From positions 1 to 48,931 of the forward strand of contig CAYPTH010000009.1 of NCBI GenBank assembly GCA_964413635.1: a stretch of DNA of 48,931 nt, given 5' to 3'. Under the pieces are notes generated by a model that ran no database searches, had not been told where the DNA came from, and saw only the letters and a list, made by a program, of their open reading frames with translations. Below are positions 33,093 through 40,927 of this stretch, one piece after another. Origin of the DNA: CAYFQV01 sp964413635 (lineage in GTDB: Bacteria > Spirochaetota > Spirochaetia > DSM-27196 > PWMO01). Position numbers and translations under genes: made by a program. Position 1 is the first letter of the stretch; every line of letters begins with the position of its first letter.

Positions 33093-33573
33093 TCTGGGTC
33101 CTTCGTGTAATAAATTCGGATGCGTACGGTAGAAATGGTAACAGAAGTCGCGCAAAGGCGCTGCCCGAAAGGAGTTGCTCGGGATGGATGAAGGGTTGCA
33201 CTTGTATCACCAGAATGGCCACAAAGGTGAGAAGGAGGCCCTCGGCTACGCCGAGAAAGAGCCCGAGTGCGTGATCGAGGCTCTCAAGGTGAATGCGCTC
33301 GACCAAGCCCTGCAGTCCCTTCTCGAATAGCTTCACTATCGCGTAGGCCAAGACGAAGATCCCCAGGAAGGCGACGATCTGACTCCACGCGGATGAGCCG
33401 AAAAACCCGACGATCAACTCGGCAATCATTGCCGAGAACAGGACTGCGGCGAGCACTCCCGCCCCGACCGCCGCCATTGACATGAGCTCCCGAACGAAAC
33501 CGCGAACCCCCGCTCTGATCGTGGTAAAGACGACGAGGAGGGCAAAGACGATGTCGATGGCAGTGAACTGCAT
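33085..33573 (-). CDS. CvpA family membrane protein
   Basis: This 162-residue protein has about four hydrophobic segments and the CvpA pattern near its start (FTAIDIVFALLVVFTTIRAGVRGFVRE, in parts: DIVFALLVV and GVRGFVRELMS). The D-x2-(F/L) opening and the R-G-x2-R-G-F turn are typical. CvpA proteins are inner-membrane proteins linked to colicin V production in E. coli and to envelope functions generally. It sits between murG and holB on the same strand with only 9 bases to murG. Confidence 0.82.
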   Translation of the reverse strand: MQFTAIDIVFALLVVFTTIRAGVRGFVRELMSMAAVGAGVLAAVLFSAMIAELIVGFFGSSAWSQIVAFLGIFVLAYAIVKLFEKGLQGLVERIHLESLDHALGLFLGVAEGLLLTFVAILVIQVQPFIHPEQLLSGSAFARLLLPFLPYASEFITRRTQSV

Positions 33574-33582
33574 ATCGCTTGA

Positions 33583-34674
33583 TTATCGGCGCGAAGCGGC
33601 TTCGCGCAGAGTCGTGGCAATGACGCCTGCCGCGTCCCGGGCGGCAAATGCGCGCGCAGCCTGGGACATGTCCGCGCGACGCGTGGCGTCCCCGAGGATC
33701 TTCTCGACCTCCCGGGCAATGGCATCCGGGCTCGCCTGATCCCCAACGAGAGAGACCGCCGCTCCCCCGGCGCTGTAGAGCTCCGCGTTTCGCACCTGAT
33801 CACCGCGAGAGCTGCCGTACATGAGCGGTATGAGCACGGCGGGGCTGCCCGTCGCGGCGAGCTCCCAGATCGTTCCCGCCCCGGCGCGGGCGACCACCAG
33901 GTCCGCCGCCGCGAGCACGTCGGCAAACTCGTCCACGACAAACTCAAAAGAAACGTAGTGAGCATCGCTTTCCCGCAGGGCTGGATGTCGCCCGCGCTGG
34001 TGCACCACGTCCGCCGATGCGAGTAGCCGTGGGAGTGTGTGCGCGACGGCTTCGTTGATCTGCTGCGCCCCCTGGCTCCCACCGGCAAAGAGTACAATGG
34101 GTCTGCTTCCATCCACGCCGAGATAGCGTCGTCCGCGTTCCGCGTCGCCGTCGAGAATTTGCCGCCGCACGGGGTTTCCAATTACCACCAGCTTGGGCTG
34201 CACCGCGGCGCCGTAGTATGCGCGGCTCTCCTCGTAGGGGATGAAGAGACGCTCGGAGGAGCGCAGATTGATGCGGGTGGCCAAGCCCGGATCGACGTCG
34301 GATTCGTGACTGTATACGGGTATGCCGAGAATTCGCGCCGCAAAGACCGGTGGCACGCTTACAAAACCGCCCTTGGAAAAGAGCACCCGCGGCCGAAGTC
34401 GCAGGAGGAGCACAAGGGAGGCGATGACACCGCCGAGAACGCGGAACACATCGATAATGTTCAAAAAAGAAAGGTAGCGGCGCAGTTTTCCGGCCGGAAT
34501 GCCCCAGAAGGGAATTCCGTAGGAGGCAATGATCTCACGCTCGACGCCCCGGGATGAGCCGATCCATCCGATCTTCCCCTCCCACTGCTCGGAAAGCCTC
34601 TCCACGACTGCCACGCCGGGAAAGACGTGTCCTCCGGTCCCGCCACCGGTACAAAGAATCAGCTCGTTTTTCAT
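33583..34674 (-). CDS. murG: UDP-GlcNAc transferase MurG (lipid II synthesis)
   Basis: This 363-residue GT-B glycosyltransferase adds GlcNAc to lipid I on the inner face of the membrane, making lipid II. The first glycine-rich loop is CTGGGTGGHVFPG near residue 10, with the second as LFAGGSQGAQQINEA near residue 195. The donor-binding C-terminal domain contains VVARAGAGTIWELAATG and VLIPLMYGSSRGDQ, a variant of the usual PxPxAxxDHQ. It heads the murG-cvpA-holB-HK-RR run. Confidence 0.95.
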   Translation of the reverse strand: MKNELILCTGGGTGGHVFPGVAVVERLSEQWEGKIGWIGSSRGVEREIIASYGIPFWGIPAGKLRRYLSFLNIIDVFRVLGGVIASLVLLLRLRPRVLFSKGGFVSVPPVFAARILGIPVYSHESDVDPGLATRINLRSSERLFIPYEESRAYYGAAVQPKLVVIGNPVRRQILDGDAERGRRYLGVDGSRPIVLFAGGSQGAQQINEAVAHTLPRLLASADVVHQRGRHPALRESDAHYVSFEFVVDEFADVLAAADLVVARAGAGTIWELAATGSPAVLIPLMYGSSRGDQVRNAELYSAGGAAVSLVGDQASPDAIAREVEKILGDATRRADMSQAARAFAARDAAGVIATTLREAASRR

Positions 34675-34717
34675 GCCTTTGTGTCGTTGCCGGTATCGCT
34701 ATATATTGGAGGCTACC

Positions 34718-35581
34718 ATGAAGAATGAGCACAAAGCAATGTTTCTCGGTCTTGCCGTCTTGCTACTCGGCGGAGGCCTTTGTTTTTCCCAGTCGCCGGA
34801 CGACTCCCAACTCCGAGTGGTGAGAACTCTGCGGTCCCTTCCCATATACGACCTGGACTCGCTCTTCCCACACCTCGAAGAGGAGGAGCTTTCCGCGTTG
34901 CGGTCCGAGGGAAAGGTGTCGGCATTCACCTCGCCGGGATATGATGTGCACTACGGACCGCGGATGTGGACGGTTGACCAGGTTGAGAAAAGTCTTGCAT
35001 CCCTCGAACCCGCCTTCTCGCTTGAATCCGTCTATCTGATTCCACTGCAGCAAGAAATCCGAAACGCGGAAGACCCCGACCTATTCATCTACAACGTCTT
35101 GCGTTCCATAAGCACCATGGAAGGACTACAGTACTACTCCCAAACCCGGGAGAAGTGGCGGGAGCTCTTCCACGAATCGAGGGTTATCAACAACCTGGAG
35201 GACCAACGGGAGATCCCGGACCCGAAGGTTTCCCGAATCCCGGCCTACGAACAGATCTACGCCTTCCAGCACGATTCCAGCTTCGGGAAGAACACCTACA
35301 CCGTGACCTACCGCTATCGAGACGGAGCCTACTATCTACGCTTGGTCAACCAGAGCCCGGTCCGATATCTGGGAATCGTCCCCGTGGTCTCTCGCGAAAA
35401 CATGCACGTGTATGTAAGCGTTGTTGCCACGGACGAAGGCTTGGTCTTCTATGGACACGCGGCCGTAGACGTGCTCACGACTCTCGGCATGGAAGGCCGC
35501 TTGCGCCGGAGCTTCGAAAACCGGGTGGAGGCCATTTTTACCTGGTTCCAGAACGAGGTTGAAGCCCAAGGTCGGTCCTAG
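34718..35581 (+). CDS. Secreted/periplasmic protein of unknown function
   Basis: This 287-residue protein starts at ATG 34718 with a GGAGG site. It has a clear signal peptide: basic KNEHK, a hydrophobic core MFLGLAVLLLGGGLCF and a likely cleavage after SQS or CFS. The mature part is rich in aromatic residues and has alternating strand-like segments (SFGKNTYTVTYRYRDGAYYLRLVNQ in two parts). No catalytic motif or known domain was recognised. It stands alone between the divergent murG and the phosphate cluster. Its 43-base upstream spacer is shared with murG. Confidence 0.65.
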   Translation: MKNEHKAMFLGLAVLLLGGGLCFSQSPDDSQLRVVRTLRSLPIYDLDSLFPHLEEEELSALRSEGKVSAFTSPGYDVHYGPRMWTVDQVEKSLASLEPAFSLESVYLIPLQQEIRNAEDPDLFIYNVLRSISTMEGLQYYSQTREKWRELFHESRVINNLEDQREIPDPKVSRIPAYEQIYAFQHDSSFGKNTYTVTYRYRDGAYYLRLVNQSPVRYLGIVPVVSRENMHVYVSVVATDEGLVFYGHAAVDVLTTLGMEGRLRRSFENRVEAIFTWFQNEVEAQGRS

Positions 35582-35611
35582 AACTGGACAAGCCGAGACA
35601 ATTTAACACAA

Positions 35612-35646
35612 TTCTCATAAGATTCTGACTGTTAGCTTACCGTGAC
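35612..35646 (+). promoter_or_regulatory. Candidate PhoB-binding (Pho box-like) direct repeats
   Basis: CTGTTAG and CCGTGAC (35629-35635 and 35640-35646) are spaced at 11 bases, with five of seven positions each matching the CTGTCAT-type half-site. Another 11-base pair, TTCTCAT (35612) and TTCTGAC (35623), precedes them. The site lies about 50 bases before the first gene of a cluster that encodes PhoB itself. Confidence 0.4.
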
Positions 35647-35694
35647 CGCCGAGGTAACACGTTACTGTGGGGGCGGGTAAGCGCGGAGGATGGC

Positions 35695-36627
35695 GTGAAA
35701 CGTGCCATGTGTCTTGTCTTCTGCACCCTTGTGCTCACTTTGCCGGCTCGAGGCGCCGGCCAAGCGGAGCAATCCGCGCAGGGGGCGGCAGACTGGCGGA
35801 CGGCAAGCGAAGCCGGACGACAGCTTCCCGGTGTGGAGCCCTCGCGGGTGTCCGGGGACCTGACAATTGTCACCGACGCGGCGACTCGGCCGCTGGCAGT
35901 GGCATTGCTCGAGCGCTTCGAGAAAGAGGGCTACCGCGGGCTCGCCGAAGTTATCGACACGGAGAAGGCCGGAAGGCGGGCCGACCGCGCGGAGCTTCGT
36001 CTGGTGACCCTAAATCACGGGGAGGTGCTGCAATCGAAGGGAAGTGCTGCGCTTGTTCCGCTTGCGCAGCGAAGCGCGGTATTTGCTCTAGGTGCGGCTG
36101 TTCCGGCGGGGGCAAGCATCCCGCGCGCCGACGTGCCGCGACTCCTGCGGCACAATGGGACGTGGTCTGATTTTGATAGCGCCTGGCCGGCGGAGCGCAT
36201 TGTCCGGCTACTGCCGACGCCGGAAGACACCCTCCCCGAGCTCGTGGAGGATACACTGGGCAACGAGGAAGCCCTGCATGGCCGGGTGATTCCGAACCCG
36301 GGGGAGCGCCTCGGGAAACTGGCGGAGATCCCGGGGGGAGTTGCGCTCACGGAATACGCGACCGTGCGCCGTTTTCGAGGCATACGCACACTCGGCATCG
36401 ACGGGATAGGCGCAACGGACAAGACGGTTAGCCGGGGCAGCTATCCGCTCACCTGGCAGACGGTATTGACGGTACCAAGAGCGGACCTTGGACAAAGCGC
36501 CGCCGCAGCGTTTACCGTATTCGTCGCCACCTACGCCGCGGAGGAGGTCACCTCGCTCGGGTGGTATCCGGTACCCCAGTGGCAGAGTGCCGACGCGGCC
36601 TTGCAGGCGCTCGAGGAAGAGACATAA
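35695..36627 (+). CDS. PstS-like periplasmic binding protein, divergent
   Basis: This 310-residue protein has a signal peptide (MKRAMCLVFCTLVLTLPARG) and a type II periplasmic-binding-protein-like body. I recognise it mainly from context and from TIVTDAATRPLAVALLERFE near residue 55, which resembles the PstS opening strand/helix. PNPGERLGKLAEIPGGVALTEYA near residue 205 resembles the segment around the second lobe. The PstS phosphate-binding loops (S-G-T/SGSG and SRP-type) are not evident. It starts at GTG 35695 with GGAGG upstream and leads into phoU. It may sense rather than transport phosphate; this is inference. Confidence 0.6.
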   Translation: MKRAMCLVFCTLVLTLPARGAGQAEQSAQGAADWRTASEAGRQLPGVEPSRVSGDLTIVTDAATRPLAVALLERFEKEGYRGLAEVIDTEKAGRRADRAELRLVTLNHGEVLQSKGSAALVPLAQRSAVFALGAAVPAGASIPRADVPRLLRHNGTWSDFDSAWPAERIVRLLPTPEDTLPELVEDTLGNEEALHGRVIPNPGERLGKLAEIPGGVALTEYATVRRFRGIRTLGIDGIGATDKTVSRGSYPLTWQTVLTVPRADLGQSAAAAFTVFVATYAAEEVTSLGWYPVPQWQSADAALQALEEET

Positions 36628-36650
36628 ACGTGGCTAACAGCGAGGTATGA

Positions 36651-37310
36651 ATGGAAGGGCGAACGCATCTCACGACTCAACTCAACTACATGTACGACAG
36701 CATTCTGAAATTGAGCGCGCTTGTCGAGGAGGCGCTAAAGAAGGCTCTCGCCGCGCTTTCCCTCGATGACGCGCAACTGGCTCAGACCGTCATTGAAAAT
36801 GATGCGCGCATCGACGAGCTGCAGCTCGAGATAGACAACCACTGCACGAGAATGCTCGCAACGGAGCAACCGGTGGCACACGACCTCCGGGAGATCATCG
36901 CCGCAATGAAGATCTCCACCGATCTGGAACGAATTGGGGATCACGCCAGGCACCTTGCCCGCGCGGTCACGGTAATCTCGGACGCAACGTTCCTTGCCAC
37001 CGTCCCGAACATCCAGGACATGGGTGAGCTCGGGGTCCAAATGGTGCACGACGTGATTACCGCCTTCGTCGAGCAGGATGCCGACACAGCGGTGGAGATA
37101 GCAAGGCGGGACGACGAGCTCGATACCATGCACCGCACTTTGTACAAGAAGATCGTGGAAATCATGCGAAAAAACCCGGAGAAGATCGACAAGGGCATGG
37201 ATCTCATGTTCCTGAATCGCTTTCTCGAGCGACTCGGTGATCACGTGACGAACATGTGCGAGCTGGTGGTGTTTTCGAAGCGAGGCGAACATGTCGAGCT
37301 CAACAACTAG
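36651..37310 (+). CDS. phoU: Phosphate signalling protein PhoU
   Basis: This 219-residue helical protein has the two PhoU repeats, each with the metal-binding pattern around DLERIGDHARHLAR (residues ~92-105) and FLERLGDHVTNMCE (near 190-203). PhoU relays the state of the phosphate transporter to PhoR and keeps the Pho regulon off when phosphate is plentiful. It starts 23 bases after the PstS-like gene and overlaps phoB by 20 bases. There is no pstCAB in between. Confidence 0.95.
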   Translation: MEGRTHLTTQLNYMYDSILKLSALVEEALKKALAALSLDDAQLAQTVIENDARIDELQLEIDNHCTRMLATEQPVAHDLREIIAAMKISTDLERIGDHARHLARAVTVISDATFLATVPNIQDMGELGVQMVHDVITAFVEQDADTAVEIARRDDELDTMHRTLYKKIVEIMRKNPEKIDKGMDLMFLNRFLERLGDHVTNMCELVVFSKRGEHVELNN

Positions 37311-38034
37311 TTCCTTGCACAGGCAGAGCCACGAAGGAAAGGACAAAGAGCGGGTCCTGGTGGTTGATGACGAACAAGACATCCGAGAGCTGATCCAATA
37401 CAACCTGCAAAAGGAAGGCTACTCGGTCGTCTGTGTTGGAACCGGGGAAGAGGCCATGGAGGCGCTCCAGAGGCGTCTGCCGGATGTTGTTGTTCTCGAC
37501 CTCATGCTTCCCGGCCTGGACGGGCGGGACGTCTGCAAGCGGCTGAAGCAGGACCCGCGAACGAGTGGCATACCCGTGGTCATGCTCACCGCGAAGTCCG
37601 AGGACGCAGACATTGTGTCGGGATTGGAGCTCGGCGCGGATGACTACGTGACGAAGCCCTTTAGTCCCAAGGTTCTCATTGCGCGACTCCGGGCGGTTCT
37701 GCGGCGCGCCCACGAAACCGATTCGGACGAGGAAGAGGAGAACAGGATTTCCATCCACGGGATCGTGATTGATGTGTCTCGCCACGCAGTACTCATGGAC
37801 GGAGAAGAAGTGAGCCTCTCGGCGACTGAGTTCGCCATTCTGCAGTTTCTTGCACGAAATCCAGGGTGGGTTTTCTCGAGAAACAAGATCATCGACAGCG
37901 TGAAGGGCAAGGATTATCCGGTTACCGAGCGCAGCGTGGATGTCCAGATCCTCGGACTCCGGAAGAAGCTTGGACAGAAAGGCCACCACATCCAAACGGT
38001 GCGTGGGGTCGGATACCGTCTCCAAGCGGAATAG
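37291..38034 (+). CDS. phoB: PhoB-type response regulator
   Basis: This 247-residue regulator has a receiver domain with D70 as phospho-acceptor (VVVLDLMLPG), the acidic pair D26/D27, and the conserved lysine in VTKPFSP. An OmpR/PhoB winged helix follows, with ATEFAILQFLARNPGWVFSR and the recognition region ERSVDVQILGLRKKLG. The identification as PhoB rests on the position between phoU and phoR. An extra N-terminal ~18 residues overlap the phoU gene, so the start could be an in-frame codon a little downstream. Confidence 0.92.
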   Translation: MSSSTTSSLHRQSHEGKDKERVLVVDDEQDIRELIQYNLQKEGYSVVCVGTGEEAMEALQRRLPDVVVLDLMLPGLDGRDVCKRLKQDPRTSGIPVVMLTAKSEDADIVSGLELGADDYVTKPFSPKVLIARLRAVLRRAHETDSDEEEENRISIHGIVIDVSRHAVLMDGEEVSLSATEFAILQFLARNPGWVFSRNKIIDSVKGKDYPVTERSVDVQILGLRKKLGQKGHHIQTVRGVGYRLQAE

Positions 38035-38057
38035 GCCGCCACGGCTGCGAAGGGACC

Positions 38058-39866
38058 ATGCGCAAGACGCTTCTTACCCGCGTGCTACCCGTGTATGTAC
38101 TCTTGGTTCTCATTGCCCTCGTGGCACTCGGAACGGGAATGGTCCGCCGGAGCGACTCCGAACGCAGGGATCACGCCATAGAGCAGCTTCGACTCACTCG
38201 CGTTCTCATTGACGTCCATTCCGTCGGCCTTCGCGCGCCCCTTAACTCGGAAACCTTGCGAGCGGCACGAGAAGATTTCTCCCGGATCGAGGAGGCCACG
38301 GGCATCCAAATTGCCCTCTTCTCCGCCCGTGGCGTCCCTATTCTCAGTCATCCCGACCTTGTCCCACGCCCCGTTGTCACACGGCTTGCAAGCGAGGCCG
38401 CCCGGAGCGGAGAAGAGACGACGCGCCGACCCGTGGCCTTCGACGGCTCCGCAGGCCCAGGAGCGGCGAGTCTCGACGACGCGGTCCTGCTGGCAGCCCC
38501 AATTGAGAACGGTGACCCACGGCCCCCCGTCCTCGTGCTGCGCTACCCCGTCGAGGTCTCCCCCGACAGGCACGGCGACATTGTCGGCTCGGTAGCGGCT
38601 ACGGGCGTCTTCATCGTCCTACTCTCCCTCGTCTTCCTCGTGGTCCTCGCACAGCGACAGACGGATCCGCTATCGGCAATTCAGGATGCGGCGGACCACT
38701 TCGCCGCGGGAGACCTGGAGCACCGGCTCCGCCTCGAGCGCCCGAGAGAGATGGCCGATGTGGCGCGAACATTGAACACCATGGCGTCACAGTTGTCGTG
38801 GCAACTCGCCCGAATCCGACGACAACGCAACGAGCTCGAGGCGATCCTCTCGGCCATGGTTGAGGGTGTCATCGTCTTGGATGACGAGCTCCGGATCAAG
38901 TCGATGAATACGGCGGCAGCCCGGCTCTTCAATGTCGATGCCCACGCCGGACTGGGAAAGTCCGTCATTCAATACCTGCGAAACTCGGACATCGCCGACT
39001 TTGCCGAGCGCACCCTCGCGAGCTCGACCCCCCTTGAAGAGAATATGACCATATACAATCGAGCCATTGTCCATCTCCAACTGCACGGCAGCGTTGTTCG
39101 CGGCGAAGAGGGACGCCCAGCCGGGGCACTCATTGTCCTAAACGACATCTCCCGCCTCAAGCGACTGGAGAGCATGCGCAAGGACTTCGTGGCAAACGTA
39201 TCCCATGAGCTCAAGACGCCGATTACATCGGTCCTCGGCTTCGTCGAGACCCTTTCCGAAGGGGCGATCGATGATCCGGAAAGCGGCCGTCGCTTTCTGA
39301 AGATCATTGGCGATCACACCCATCGGCTCAACCTCATCATTGAGGATCTCTTGAGCCTGTCACGCCTGGAGTCCTTTGAGCAGGACATACCGCGAGACTG
39401 GTGCAGCGTTGCGGAGATCGTGAATCGCAGCAAGGCTGACTGCGCGACCCTTGCGCATCCGAAGGGCATTACCATCTCAACGAGCTACGACGGCGAGATG
39501 TACGTATACGCGAATCAGAATCTTCTCGAGCAAGCGCTCACGAATCTGGTTGACAACGCCGTGAAGTACAGCGAGGAGAGCTCGGAGATCGAGATCGGCG
39601 TCTCGAGTCGCGGCGGCAGACTGGAGTTCTCGGTGACGGATAGCGGAAGCGGCATTCCCCGGGAGGAGCAGGACCGGATCTTCGAGCGCTTCTACCGCGT
39701 CGATCGCGCCCGAAGTCGGCGTCTCGGCGGGACAGGGCTCGGGCTGGCGATCGTCAAACATATCGCGCTGGCACATGGTGGCCACGTGCACGTCTCGAGC
39801 ACTCTCGGCGAAGGCAGCACATTTACCGTTAGCATCCCATCCGAGCGGCCGGAACAAGCGACCTAG
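38058..39866 (+). CDS. phoR: PhoR-type membrane sensor histidine kinase
   Basis: This 602-residue kinase has an N-terminal membrane helix (~8-28) and a periplasmic domain (~30-170). A second helix follows (~178-198), then a HAMP segment and a PAS domain (~258-370). The phospho-acceptor is H383 in VSHELKTP. The ATP domain includes NLVDNAVKYS, DSGSGIP and GTGLGLAIVKH. PhoR usually has only a tiny periplasmic loop, so the ~140-residue outer domain suggests direct sensing. The ATG 38058 follows AGGGA. Its TAG lies within a CTAG that also supplies the stop of the convergent cyclase gene. Confidence 0.92.
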   Translation: MRKTLLTRVLPVYVLLVLIALVALGTGMVRRSDSERRDHAIEQLRLTRVLIDVHSVGLRAPLNSETLRAAREDFSRIEEATGIQIALFSARGVPILSHPDLVPRPVVTRLASEAARSGEETTRRPVAFDGSAGPGAASLDDAVLLAAPIENGDPRPPVLVLRYPVEVSPDRHGDIVGSVAATGVFIVLLSLVFLVVLAQRQTDPLSAIQDAADHFAAGDLEHRLRLERPREMADVARTLNTMASQLSWQLARIRRQRNELEAILSAMVEGVIVLDDELRIKSMNTAAARLFNVDAHAGLGKSVIQYLRNSDIADFAERTLASSTPLEENMTIYNRAIVHLQLHGSVVRGEEGRPAGALIVLNDISRLKRLESMRKDFVANVSHELKTPITSVLGFVETLSEGAIDDPESGRRFLKIIGDHTHRLNLIIEDLLSLSRLESFEQDIPRDWCSVAEIVNRSKADCATLAHPKGITISTSYDGEMYVYANQNLLEQALTNLVDNAVKYSEESSEIEIGVSSRGGRLEFSVTDSGSGIPREEQDRIFERFYRVDRARSRRLGGTGLGLAIVKHIALAHGGHVHVSSTLGEGSTFTVSIPSERPEQAT

Positions 39867-40927
39867 CTCGAGCCGCTTCCGTCCACTTCGAGCTCCACGC
39901 GATTCCGGCCACGCTCCTTCGCACGGTACATGGCGCGGTCCGCCCGGGCGATCCACATGTCGCGCGTCTCGCTCTCACGGTACCGGGCAACACCCACTGA
40001 GGCGGTAATGGACAACTCGTCTCCTCTGCCGTTGTCGCAGACAACTACGAGCTCTCCGACACGCTCGCGAATTCGGTCCGCGACAACTGCGGCGTCCGAA
40101 AGGGCCGTGTTGGGCAATACCATGAGGAACTCCTCTCCGCCGTAACGGCCGCAGTAGTCGTACTTCCGTCGCTCCGTCTTCAAAACCTCGCCAATCCTAC
40201 GAATGACCTCGTCGCCACAGCCGTGGCCGTAGTCATCGTTGATGGGTTTGAAGTGGTCAATGTCGATCATGAGGATGCACAGGGGGGCGTCAACGCGGGC
40301 GGAACGCTCCATCTCGACGTCCAGGATGTGAAAGAGGCTCGTGCGATTCATGAGCCCGGAAAGCGCGTCGTATCGAGCAACACGTTGCAGCTGCCGGTTC
40401 ATTCGCGCCAGGTCGCGGTTGCGCTCCTCAACACGATCGTATGCACGGCGCAGATGTACGTTTTGATCCAGCACTCGGGCGGAGAGCTCCTCCTCCTCTT
40501 TTGCCGCTCGTCGATAGAACTCTCGCTCCTGGTAGAGATCGAGCTCCTCCCGCAGCCGGACGTAGGCCGCCCGAACCCGCAAGGTGACCTCCAGTGGTCG
40601 AAGCGGCTTTCCGACAAAGTCGTCCGCCCCGACCTCGAGGCCGTGTCGCAGCGTGTTGTCGTCGACATTTTGTGATGTAAGGACGATCTGCAACGGCCGA
40701 TTTCCGGCACGCCCTCGAACATCCTTGGTCAATGCCACACCGGCGTCACTGTCCTGATCCAGATCCATTATGACGATGTCCACGCTCCCCTCTTCAAAGC
40801 GCGCATCTCCCTCCTCGTAGCCGGCGGCGGCGACCACCTCGTAGCCCTCGCCTCGCAGCTGGTGGATGAGCAGATTCCGATCCTGGGGATCGTGATCGAT
40901 GACCAGTACGCTCGTGGTATTCTGCAT
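39863..40927 (-). CDS. Response regulator with diguanylate cyclase (GGEEF) domain
   Basis: This 354-residue PleD-like protein has a receiver domain with D55 (VIMDLDQD), a coiled-coil linker (~120-185) and a GGDEF domain. The catalytic motif is YGGEEF, and RKYD just before it is an intact RxxD inhibitory site. It therefore should make cyclic-di-GMP with product inhibition. The ATG at 40927 overlaps the upstream TAA by one base (TAATG). It is the last gene of the - strand run from rnhA. No cognate kinase is adjacent. Confidence 0.93.
   Translation of the reverse strand: MQNTTSVLVIDHDPQDRNLLIHQLRGEGYEVVAAAGYEEGDARFEEGSVDIVIMDLDQDSDAGVALTKDVRGRAGNRPLQIVLTSQNVDDNTLRHGLEVGADDFVGKPLRPLEVTLRVRAAYVRLREELDLYQEREFYRRAAKEEEELSARVLDQNVHLRRAYDRVEERNRDLARMNRQLQRVARYDALSGLMNRTSLFHILDVEMERSARVDAPLCILMIDIDHFKPINDDYGHGCGDEVIRRIGEVLKTERRKYDYCGRYGGEEFLMVLPNTALSDAAVVADRIRERVGELVVVCDNGRGDELSITASVGVARYRESETRDMWIARADRAMYRAKERGRNRVELEVDGSGSS

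Noticed and set aside
31971..33110. 379-codon + strand frame opposite holB
   Set aside because: No recognisable domain, and holB with its AAA+ and zinc motifs explains the region.
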